From contig CAYNGJ010000010.1 in the NCBI GenBank assembly GCA_964396895.1, positions 71,287-135,286 on the forward strand: 64,000 nucleotides of DNA, given 5' to 3'. Source of the stretch: UBA2334 sp964396895 (GTDB lineage Bacteria; Pseudomonadota; Gammaproteobacteria; Burkholderiales; Burkholderiaceae_C). How positions within the stretch are numbered: the first letter of the stretch is position 1; every line of letters starts with the position of its first letter. Below the pieces are notes generated by a model that saw only the letters and a list, made by a program, of their open reading frames with translations, was not told the origin of the DNA and searched no databases. The translations under genes and the position numbers were made by a program. Shown piece by piece: positions 1 to 7,299 of the stretch.

Positions 1-709
1 CGACACCCATGCTGGCGGAAAAACACACGTACACCAAAAACTGGCTTTCGCGCGTGGAAAAGTACAGAAACAGGTTGTAGAGCAACAATCCCGCCAGCAA
101 CCCGAAATACAGCGCACTGATGCCCAAACTGACCTGGTCGTTCTGCCAAAACGCATCGGGTTGCCAGAGCATGAGTGGAATGGACACCGTGCCGCCGGAC
201 GCCACCCGCAGGTACAGCGTCCGCTCGGTACCAGGTGACAACTGAAGGGGAAACACGAAGTGGCGGTGGGCCACTGGCCGCTGGGCATAGGGCCGCGTGT
301 CGCCAGTCGCCACCTGCACCACACCGCCGACAGGGGTCTGCTCGTACAGGGTCACGTCGTCCAGCAGCGGAAAACCGACGTGCAGCAGACGCTGCACAGA
401 CTCAGTGGAGCCAACGCGCAACTGCAAGCGCACCCAGACGACGGACCGTGTCAGCCCGAAGTGAATGGGGGCGTCGCCAAAAGCGTGCGGTACAAAGCGA
501 GCCTGGTGGGCGGCGTGGCGCACATCGTCAAAGGTGAGCTTGCCCGACGTGTCTTCCAACAGGTGGGCGTGGGGGGACAGATTGATGCGTGCCTGATCAC
601 GCACCTCCACCAGCGCGGACCCTTGCACCGCGCCGACCGATGACTGGGCCCATGACACATGACCCCAGGCACACAAACACCACCAGATCAGCCATCTCGC
701 ATACAGCAT
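1..709 (-). CDS. 7TMR-DISM sensor protein, N-terminal part (cut by window edge)
   Basis: Reading from the ATG at 709 gives 236 codons open to the window edge, so the C-terminus is missing. A signal peptide (about residues 1-21, ending VSWAQ) precedes an all-beta extracellular region (about 40-185) of the 7TMR-DISM extracellular 2 type. A membrane segment follows at about 193-217 (LYFGLLAGLLLYNLFLYF region), the first of the usual seven. Family members carry such a receptor in front of a GGDEF or histidine kinase output. Given the many GGDEF genes nearby a cyclase is possible, but the output domain lies outside the window. No clear Shine-Dalgarno was seen, so the start is tentative. Confidence 0.75.
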   Translation of the reverse strand, partial: MLYARWLIWWCLCAWGHVSWAQSSVGAVQGSALVEVRDQARINLSPHAHLLEDTSGKLTFDDVRHAAHQARFVPHAFGDAPIHFGLTRSVVWVRLQLRVGSTESVQRLLHVGFPLLDDVTLYEQTPVGGVVQVATGDTRPYAQRPVAHRHFVFPLQLSPGTERTLYLRVASGGTVSIPLMLWQPDAFWQNDQVSLGISALYFGLLAGLLLYNLFLYFSTRESQFLVYVCFSASMGV

Positions 710-868
710 GAACACATGGCACCACTGAGGTGCTCGCAGAGTTGGCTTTTGACAATGGCAAACCCCGACCTGTATCGGTCCGGTGGATCGCCTCCCTTGC
801 TGACCCAATGCACCCCGAGACAAGGCCTGCGGTGTTGGGACTGCGTCAAATGTTACACGGCTTTGCGG

Positions 869-1840
869 TCATCCCGTGCCAAAAGCCCGCCGCAACGCTC
901 GGGCGGCATCCTGGTGGGCTTGCAGGGCCTCGGGCAGGGCCCGCCCCATTTTGATGAACTCGTGGGTCACTCCCCGGTACATGTCCAGATCGGTGGGTAC
1001 GCCCGCCATGCGCAGGCGATCGGCATAGGCCAGACCTTCATCCACCAGGGGGTCGCACTCGGCCAAACCCATCCAGCAAGGGGCCACACCGTCCACCTCG
1101 GGCACCCGCAGGGGCGCAAACCACCAATGTTCGCGGTCGGTGCGGTTGGGGATGTATTGATCGAAAAAGTAGTCAATCGACGCGGCCTCCAGTACAAACC
1201 CATGGGCAAACCGCTGGTGGGAAGGTGTGTCCTGGTGCGCCGTGGTGCCGGGGTAAAAGAGCAGTTGCAGGCACAACGGCACCTGGGCGTCACGCGCCAG
1301 CAAGGCGACCACCGCCGCCAGCGTTCCCCCTGCGCTGTCCCCGCCCACGGCCACACGGTTCATATCCAGCCCCAGGTCCGGGGCCTGCGTGCGCAACGCG
1401 GTCAAACTGTCCCATGCATCGTGCACCGCGGTGGGAAACGGGTGCTCAGGCGCCAACCGGTAATCCACCGACACCACGGCGCAATGCGCCAGGTGCGCCA
1501 GGTGGCGACACAGGGACTCGTGCGTGGCCACGCTGCCAATGGTAAAGCCGCCGCCATGGAAATACAGCAACACGGGCAAGGCGGCACTGTCGGGGGCGCC
1601 GTGCGGCACCCACAGGCGGGCACTCAACCAGTGCCCGTCACGGGTGGGCAGGCTCAATGCCTCGTCGCGCGCCATGCGGTGGGGCGCCAGGTCAAGCACA
1701 CCAGCCCCTTGCTCGTAGAAGGCGCGGGCCTGACGGGGCGTCATGGCGTGCATGGGGGTGCGTGCGGCTCTGTCCATGCGGTCAATCACACCCCGCATCA
1801 ACGGGGTCAACAGGGCGCGGGGATGGGAAGCGTGGCTCAT
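869..1840 (-). CDS. Alpha/beta hydrolase, hormone-sensitive lipase (HSL) family
   Basis: A 323-residue esterase/lipase of the HSL (family IV) group, hydrolysing short-chain carboxyl esters in the cytoplasm. The oxyanion motif HGGGF is at about residues 95-99 and the nucleophile motif GDSAG at 167-171 (Ser169). The triad is completed by Asp263 (AECDPLVDEG) and His293 (GVTHEF). The ATG at 1840 was chosen because upstream codons look non-conserved and extend across the divergent alcohol dehydrogenase start. No strong ribosome site is visible, so the start is uncertain. The natural ester substrate cannot be read from the sequence. Confidence 0.85.
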   Translation of the reverse strand: MSHASHPRALLTPLMRGVIDRMDRAARTPMHAMTPRQARAFYEQGAGVLDLAPHRMARDEALSLPTRDGHWLSARLWVPHGAPDSAALPVLLYFHGGGFTIGSVATHESLCRHLAHLAHCAVVSVDYRLAPEHPFPTAVHDAWDSLTALRTQAPDLGLDMNRVAVGGDSAGGTLAAVVALLARDAQVPLCLQLLFYPGTTAHQDTPSHQRFAHGFVLEAASIDYFFDQYIPNRTDREHWWFAPLRVPEVDGVAPCWMGLAECDPLVDEGLAYADRLRMAGVPTDLDMYRGVTHEFIKMGRALPEALQAHQDAARALRRAFGTG

Positions 1841-1991
1841 GCAAAACAACAGCGGGTTGGGGTGCCGCACAGGCGACTGGGTGAGGGTTTTGCACATGGT
1901 GCAAGGGGCTGCCAGTGTATAGAGTGCGGACATGGGCAGTGCCTTGATCCGCCCCCTCACACCCCACACCCCACACCCCAGTTGCATCACC

Positions 1992-3131
1992 ATGGCTCAA
2001 ATTTTCTACATCACCCAGATCCAGTTTGACTTTGGCGCCCTCCAGACCCTGCCCGGCGAATGCGAGCGCCTGGGACTGAACCGTCCCCTGGTGGTCACCG
2101 ACACAGGGGTGCGCGCCGCCGGTTTGCTGGACAAACTGCTGAACATCCTGGGCAAAGGGTTCGCCGGACCGGTGTTTGACCAGACCCCCAGCAACCCCAC
2201 CGAAGCCGCTGTGTGCGCCGCCGCCGACCTCTACCGTGCGCAAGCTTGCGACGGCATCATTGCACTGGGCGGTGGCAGCGCCATCGACTGTGCCAAAGGC
2301 GTGGCCATTGCCGCGACACACGAAGGCCCACTCAAAACCTACGCCACCATCGAGGGCGGCTCACCCCGCATCACCGAGCGGGTGGCGCCCATCATTGCCA
2401 TCCCCACCACGGCGGGCACCGGCAGCGAGGTGGCCCGTGGCGCCATCGTCATCGTGGACGATGGCCGCAAACTGGGCTTTCACAGTTGGCACCTGGTGCC
2501 CAAAGCCGCCATTTGCGACCCGGAACTGACCCTGGGCCTGCCCCCCATGCTGACCGCCGCCACCGGCATGGACGCCGTGGCCCACTGCATGGAAACCTTC
2601 ATGGCAGCCCCCTTCAACCCACCGGCCGACGGCATCGCGCTCGATGGCCTGGCACGCGCCTGGGCCCACATCGAGCGGGCCACCCGCGACGGCCAGGACC
2701 GCGAAGCCCGCCTCAACATGATGAGCGCCAGCATGCAAGGGGCCATGGCTTTTCAAAAAGGGTTGGGCTGTGTGCACAGCCTGAGCCACAGCCTGGGGGG
2801 TGTGAACCCCCGGCTGCACCATGGCACCCTGAACGCCATGTTCCTGCCCACCGTGATTGCGTTCAATGCGGGGGCGCCCACTGTTCAAAAAGAGAAGCGC
2901 CTGGAGCGCATGGCACAAGCCATGGGGCTGCAAAACGCGTTAGACATTGGCCCCGCCATCACCGACATGAATGCCCGGCTGGGCCTGCCCAGCGGCTTGG
3001 CCGCCATGGGGGTGGAGCGGGCTTGGTTCGGCAAGGTCATTGACGGCGCGTTGGCCGACCACTGCCACAAAACCAACCCCCGCTTGGCCACCACCGAAGA
3101 CTACGTGGCCATGTTGGAAGCCGCCATGTGA
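1992..3131 (+). CDS. Iron-containing (group III) alcohol dehydrogenase
   Basis: A 379-residue NAD(P)-dependent Fe-type dehydrogenase. It has the dinucleotide loop GGGSAID (93-99), the TTAGTGSE motif (139-146) and metal ligands Asp194 and His198 in MDAVAHCME, plus downstream histidines in CVHSLSH and LHHGTLN. This family oxidises or reduces short alcohols, 4-hydroxybutyrate or maleylacetate-type substrates; the substrate here is open. The ATG at 1992 gives the usual family N-terminus. The gene diverges from the esterase, and its 3' end overlaps the convergent MFS gene by about 31 bp. Confidence 0.88.
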   Translation: MAQIFYITQIQFDFGALQTLPGECERLGLNRPLVVTDTGVRAAGLLDKLLNILGKGFAGPVFDQTPSNPTEAAVCAAADLYRAQACDGIIALGGGSAIDCAKGVAIAATHEGPLKTYATIEGGSPRITERVAPIIAIPTTAGTGSEVARGAIVIVDDGRKLGFHSWHLVPKAAICDPELTLGLPPMLTAATGMDAVAHCMETFMAAPFNPPADGIALDGLARAWAHIERATRDGQDREARLNMMSASMQGAMAFQKGLGCVHSLSHSLGGVNPRLHHGTLNAMFLPTVIAFNAGAPTVQKEKRLERMAQAMGLQNALDIGPAITDMNARLGLPSGLAAMGVERAWFGKVIDGALADHCHKTNPRLATTEDYVAMLEAAM

Positions 3132-4348
3132 GTCTGGCCGATGGCGGGCCAGCGCTGGCGCATGACCACCCAGGCCACCAGCCCGACACCCATCATCAAG
3201 AGCGACGCGGTGGCCAGCGCCACCGTGCTGTGCATGACCAGCGGCGCCACCACACCGGCCACCAGCCCGTTGGCCGCCGAGCTGACGAACATTTGCAGCG
3301 ATGAGGCCATGCCCCGGCGCGTGGGGTGCAGGTCCAGCACCAACAGCGTGACCACGGGCACCATCAGCGACCAGCCAAACGCAAAAATGGCAATGGGCCA
3401 CAGCGCCCAGCCCACATGGACCGGGAACACCCAATTGGCCAGCAGGTTGAGCACCCCAATGCCCAGCATGATCAAAAAGCCAGCCCGAATCTGGCGCTTG
3501 GGCGGCAAGCGCCCCGCCAGACGGCCGCTGAGCCACGCGCCGCCCATGATGCCGCCGATGGTCAACACAAAAAACCAATAAAACTGCCCCGGTGCCAACC
3601 CCAGGTGCTCACCCAGGAACACAGGGGCGCTCAGGACGTACAGAAACATGCCGTTGAAAGGAATGCCGCTGGCCAGTGCCAGCAGCAGAAAGCGTGGGTC
3701 TGAGCCCAGTTGCCAGTAGCCCGCCAACAGGTGGCGAGGGTGAAACGCCTGGCGGTGTGCCAACCCCAGGGTTTCGGGCAGCATGCGCAGGTTCACTACC
3801 CACATGGTCAGACCCACGGCGGCCAGAAACCAGAAAATGGCTTGCCAGTTGGTGTGCACCAGCAACCAGCCACCGATCATGGGGGCAATGGCGGGGGCCA
3901 CCCCGAAAAAGATGGTCACCTGGCTCATCACCTTCTGTGCCTGGTCGGGCGGATACACGTCGCGAATGATGGCCCGCGCCACCACAATGCCAGCCCCGGT
4001 GGACAGCCCCTGCACCGCCCGGAACACGATGAGCTGCCCGATGTTCTGTGACACCGCGCAACCCACCGAGGCCACGGTGAACACCGCCAGCCCCCACAGC
4101 ACCACCGGCCGACGGCCAAAGCTGTCAGACAACGCCCCGTGGAACAAGGCCATGAACGCAAACCCAAACAAATAGGCCGACAGGGTTTGCTGCATCTGCA
4201 CGGCTGACGCACCCAGCGATTGGGCAATGCCCGCGAACGCGGGCAAATAGGTGTCGATGGAAAACGGGCCCAGCATGCCCAACACAGCCAGCAGCACGGC
4301 AAAGGCCCACTGCGGTGCCAACCACTGGCGGTGAAAATCAGGATTCAT
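3101..4348 (-). CDS. Bcr/CflA-family MFS multidrug efflux transporter
   Basis: A 415-residue inner-membrane transporter with about twelve hydrophobic segments. It has Bcr/CflA hallmarks: a GPFSIDTYLPAF-type first helix, the loop motif GALSDSFGRRPV and an RAVQGLSTGAG segment. The family exports drugs, sulfonamides or small peptides by proton antiport. The ATG at 4348 begins MNPDFHRQW just before the first helix; longer in-frame starts add only a low-complexity leader. The last codons overlap the end of the convergent alcohol dehydrogenase gene. Confidence 0.88.
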   Translation of the reverse strand: MNPDFHRQWLAPQWAFAVLLAVLGMLGPFSIDTYLPAFAGIAQSLGASAVQMQQTLSAYLFGFAFMALFHGALSDSFGRRPVVLWGLAVFTVASVGCAVSQNIGQLIVFRAVQGLSTGAGIVVARAIIRDVYPPDQAQKVMSQVTIFFGVAPAIAPMIGGWLLVHTNWQAIFWFLAAVGLTMWVVNLRMLPETLGLAHRQAFHPRHLLAGYWQLGSDPRFLLLALASGIPFNGMFLYVLSAPVFLGEHLGLAPGQFYWFFVLTIGGIMGGAWLSGRLAGRLPPKRQIRAGFLIMLGIGVLNLLANWVFPVHVGWALWPIAIFAFGWSLMVPVVTLLVLDLHPTRRGMASSLQMFVSSAANGLVAGVVAPLVMHSTVALATASLLMMGVGLVAWVVMRQRWPAIGQTHMAASNMAT

Positions 4349-4436
4349 CCAAGGGTTGTAACCCAAAGCGAGTCCCCCGGCCCAGATGGGAGCGTGCGGC
4401 TGGGCGAACACGAGTCACCCAAGGCTCAGCCAGCGC

Positions 4437-5519
4437 TCACAGGTCCAACACCTGCGCCATGTCAGGCCGTTCTACCCACTGCGCAAACTCGTCGGCCAGG
4501 CGCTGGCTTTCGGCCACCGCCGTGTGCCACACCGCCATGCGGCCCGCCAGGTCGTTGCCATAACGGGTGAAGTCGGTGCGGTCAGGCAGCTTGCCGTTGG
4601 GCAGGGTTCTGACCCATTCGGGGTTGGGCGCCAACACCAGCATGCGGTGGAGTGCCCCCGTGGGACGGTGCCGCCACTTCAGGTTTTTGTCCAACCAGCC
4701 GGGCACCACGGCTTTTTGAAAATGCGGGTACAACACCAGGCCGGGTGTTCGCCCCTGGGGCACGCTGTAATGCAGGTGCAGGTGGTAGTCGGTGATGCCA
4801 CCGTCCCAGTAGCAACCGGGGGGCGCATCGGGTATGCCCGTCACGGGCTTGAGCACGAAGGGAATGGAGCAGCTGGCCTGCAATGCGGGCATGAAGTTGT
4901 GCTCGGTCAGCCCCACCCGACGGGTGGCCATGTCGTGGGTGGCAAATGGCAGGTCGGCGTTGGAAAACACCACCCGCTCCAGCCAGCCCCCCAAGGCCTT
5001 GCGGTGCAGCGTGTTGGTCAAAAAAGCCCCGGCATACCCCAACGGCGTGCGCCAGCGCCCGTCCCGACCCAGCACATGCCGCCCCCGCGAGGTCAGGATG
5101 TGCAGCCGGTAGCGGGGGTGGTTCAGCACCTCGGTCACGCGTCCACCGTAAAAAGCCTGCAGGTTGTCGGCAAAGCGCTGACTCACCTGGGCGGCAGGGG
5201 GGCGTTTTTGCCCAGGGGCCAGTTCGTAGTGCTGGGCAATGTAGTCGCGCTCCAGGCGCTGAAACCCGGTCACCGGTTGGTTCAAACAAGCGGTGGACAT
5301 GCGCCACGCACCGATGGACGCGCCCACCAGGTCCACGACCTGTGCGCTTTGCGCCAGCCATTGACCGAACAGAAACTGGTCCAGCCGCCCCAGCACCAGG
5401 CCCTTGGGCCCGCCCGCCGCGGCGGGTATGCACGACACATCGGCAGGTTGTAAACCCTGCGCCGCCAGGTGCTCACGCGCGCCAGGGGCCGCGTAGATGC
5501 GCAAGGCCCGCAGGCGCAT
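4437..5519 (-). CDS. Patatin-like phospholipase family protein
   Basis: A 360-residue protein with patatin features: a glycine-rich oxyanion stretch AAAGGPKG (about 33-40), the nucleophile elbow GASIG (66-70, Ser68) and a later DGG motif in CYWDGGITD that would supply the catalytic Asp. Patatins are Ser-Asp dyad lipid acyl hydrolases. The ATG shares one base with the stop of the upstream HDOD gene (TGATG), implying translational coupling. The substrate is unknown. Linkage to two HDOD proteins suggests a signalled lipase function, which is inference only. Confidence 0.82.
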   Translation of the reverse strand: MRLRALRIYAAPGAREHLAAQGLQPADVSCIPAAAGGPKGLVLGRLDQFLFGQWLAQSAQVVDLVGASIGAWRMSTACLNQPVTGFQRLERDYIAQHYELAPGQKRPPAAQVSQRFADNLQAFYGGRVTEVLNHPRYRLHILTSRGRHVLGRDGRWRTPLGYAGAFLTNTLHRKALGGWLERVVFSNADLPFATHDMATRRVGLTEHNFMPALQASCSIPFVLKPVTGIPDAPPGCYWDGGITDYHLHLHYSVPQGRTPGLVLYPHFQKAVVPGWLDKNLKWRHRPTGALHRMLVLAPNPEWVRTLPNGKLPDRTDFTRYGNDLAGRMAVWHTAVAESQRLADEFAQWVERPDMAQVLDL

Positions 5520-6340
5520 CAGCCCAGGAAGCCTTCGCGCGCCAACTGCAGCGCCGGGATGTTGTCGCCGGCAATGGCATCCGGGTCCACGCCCAGGGCC
5601 ACGCCCACGGCGTCGGGGTAAGAGCCGATGCGCTCGCTCAGCTCCATGTCGCTGAACTCCACCCTGGCACGCCAGGCGGCCAGGTGAATGACAGCGGCAA
5701 TGGGCTCGATGGTGTCGTGCTCGAAAGGGTCCAGGTGGTTTTCCAACCCCGCCACCATGCGTTTGGGGAAACGCCACTGGCGGGCCAGCGCAGCACCCAC
5801 ATCGGCATAGCTGTAACCAAACTGCGCCGTTTCCGCCTTGGCGCGCCGCAAATGGAAGGGGGAAATACGGGCGTTGACGCTCACCATGGCCTCAGGCATG
5901 CCCACGTGCATCACCAGCTCCCCGATGGCGTGGATGAGCCCAGCCGTGTACACCGCGTTGTCGTCCACCCCCAGGGGGGCGGCCACATAGCGCGCCAGGT
6001 TGGCGGTGGTCAGGCTGTAGCGCCAGAACATCTCCAGGTCGATGCCGGAGGTGTGGTGAAACCCGTCTTGCAGCAAGGCCGCCAGCGCCATGGCCCTGAC
6101 CTTGACCAGCCCGAGCATGGCAATGGCCTCACGCGGGTGCGCCACCGGTCGCAGCAAACCAAAAAAGGCGGAGTTGGCCTGGCGGATGATCTTGGCCGTC
6201 AGGACGGGATCGGTCTCGATGAGCTGGGCCAGCGAATTCAGGTCGGCCGAGGGGTCCTCGAGCGTTTCAATCAGGCGACCGGCCACCTTGGGGGCTGGCG
6301 GCAGCGCGTTGGGCTGGGCGAGGAGTGCGTCAAGTTTCAT
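5519..6340 (-). CDS. HDOD domain protein (second of a tandem pair)
   Basis: A 273-residue cytoplasmic protein made almost wholly of an HDOD domain, an HD-superfamily fold generally lacking the full metal-binding HD signature. Hallmarks include PAPKVAGRLIETLED near the N-terminus, DPVLTAKIIRQANSAFF and the central YTAGLIHAIGELV block. HDOD proteins act as signalling or scaffold proteins in stress, motility and nucleotide signalling. It lies 18 bp downstream of a clear paralogue and its stop overlaps the patatin start, so the three genes form one operon. Metal-dependent phosphodiesterase activity is not implied. Confidence 0.85.
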   Translation of the reverse strand: MKLDALLAQPNALPPAPKVAGRLIETLEDPSADLNSLAQLIETDPVLTAKIIRQANSAFFGLLRPVAHPREAIAMLGLVKVRAMALAALLQDGFHHTSGIDLEMFWRYSLTTANLARYVAAPLGVDDNAVYTAGLIHAIGELVMHVGMPEAMVSVNARISPFHLRRAKAETAQFGYSYADVGAALARQWRFPKRMVAGLENHLDPFEHDTIEPIAAVIHLAAWRARVEFSDMELSERIGSYPDAVGVALGVDPDAIAGDNIPALQLAREGFLG

Positions 6341-6358
6341 GGGTGGCAGCGCGTGGCA

Positions 6359-7186
6359 TCAATCCAGGAAGGCCCCCAGGTCGCCCTTGCTGGTCCATTC
6401 ATCGGGGTCTTTTTCCAGCAGGCTGTCCAGGTCCAGGCCCATGACCAGGCCGACCATGTCGGGGAAGGTGGCGGCCAGCCCGTTGGCGTCGAGTTTGACC
6501 TCCTCGGCCCGCGCACGCCACACGGCGATGTGGAGCACACCGGCCAGCATTTCGTAGTGCTCACCCTCGAAAGGGGCGTCCAGGTACTGCAGCGAGCGCA
6601 CGATGGCGTCGGGGAAATTCCACTTAGCGGCAAACGCCGCGCTCACGTCGGAATAGGTGTAGCCCAAGGCGCTGCGCTCGGCCTGGGAGCGGTCCAGCGC
6701 CAAGGGCGGCACGCTGAAGTCCAGGCGGCGCATCTCGTCGGGCATGCCCATGTGCATGACCAAGTCACCCAAGGCATGCACCAGCCCGGCGGTGAACGCC
6801 AGGCCACCGTCCTGCTTGACCACCCCCGCCAGGGTGCGGGCAATTTTGGCCACGTTCAGGCTGTAGCGCCAGAACTGCTCCAGATTCACCCCCTGCACTT
6901 TGCGAAACGCGCCACCCAGTGCAGCGCCCATGACCATGGTGCGCACATGGTTCAGCCCCAGCACGGAGGCGGCCTCCTGCACACTGGCCACCTGGCGCTG
7001 CAGGTTGAAAAAACTGGAATTGGCCAGGCGCAAGGCGCGGGTGGTCAGGGCGGGATCAGAGGCCAACAGGGCGCCGATGCGGCGCAAGTCGGGGTCGTCC
7101 TTGTCCAGCTCGGTCATGAGGTCGGCAACGGCCTCGGGAATGCTGGGCAACGCACGGGGATGGTCCAGCAGGGCCTGAAGTTCCAT
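6359..7186 (-). CDS. HDOD domain protein (first of a tandem pair)
   Basis: A 275-residue HDOD protein, paralogous along its whole length to the next gene downstream. Both share the PSIPEA/PPAPKV start, DPALTTRALRLANSSFF, EQFWRYSLN, FTAGLVHALGDLVMHMGMP and a C-terminal VWRAR block. The pair looks like a local duplication followed by divergence. The start is the ATG at 7186. The leader upstream carries no obvious promoter beyond the tex terminator region. It is probably a cytoplasmic signalling adaptor; the partner is unknown. Confidence 0.85.
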   Translation of the reverse strand: MELQALLDHPRALPSIPEAVADLMTELDKDDPDLRRIGALLASDPALTTRALRLANSSFFNLQRQVASVQEAASVLGLNHVRTMVMGAALGGAFRKVQGVNLEQFWRYSLNVAKIARTLAGVVKQDGGLAFTAGLVHALGDLVMHMGMPDEMRRLDFSVPPLALDRSQAERSALGYTYSDVSAAFAAKWNFPDAIVRSLQYLDAPFEGEHYEMLAGVLHIAVWRARAEEVKLDANGLAATFPDMVGLVMGLDLDSLLEKDPDEWTSKGDLGAFLD

Positions 7187-7269
7187 GGTCGGTGCTCTTT
7201 CCGGTCTGTGATGTCGTGAATACCGCTGACGTTACCTCAAAAACACCGCCTTGCCGCGGATTGATGCAA

Positions 7270-7288
7270 CGCAAACTGGGCGTTTGCG
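7270..7288 (-). terminator. Hairpin downstream of tex, possible terminator
   Basis: Perfect 7-bp arms CGCAAAC and GTTTGCG with a 5-base loop, about 12 bases beyond the tex stop on the minus strand. There is no U-tract, so factor-independent activity is uncertain. Confidence 0.4.
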
Positions 7289-7299
7289 GCCACCGCGCG

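Noticed and set aside
659..2029. 456-residue plus-strand ORF
   Set aside because: Lies antisense to the HSL esterase, is rich in His/Gly/Arg/Gln and has no recognisable motif; typical of high-GC shadow frames.
4946..7219. 757-residue plus-strand ORF
   Set aside because: Antisense to the patatin and both HDOD genes; the reverse strand has clear domains and this frame has none.
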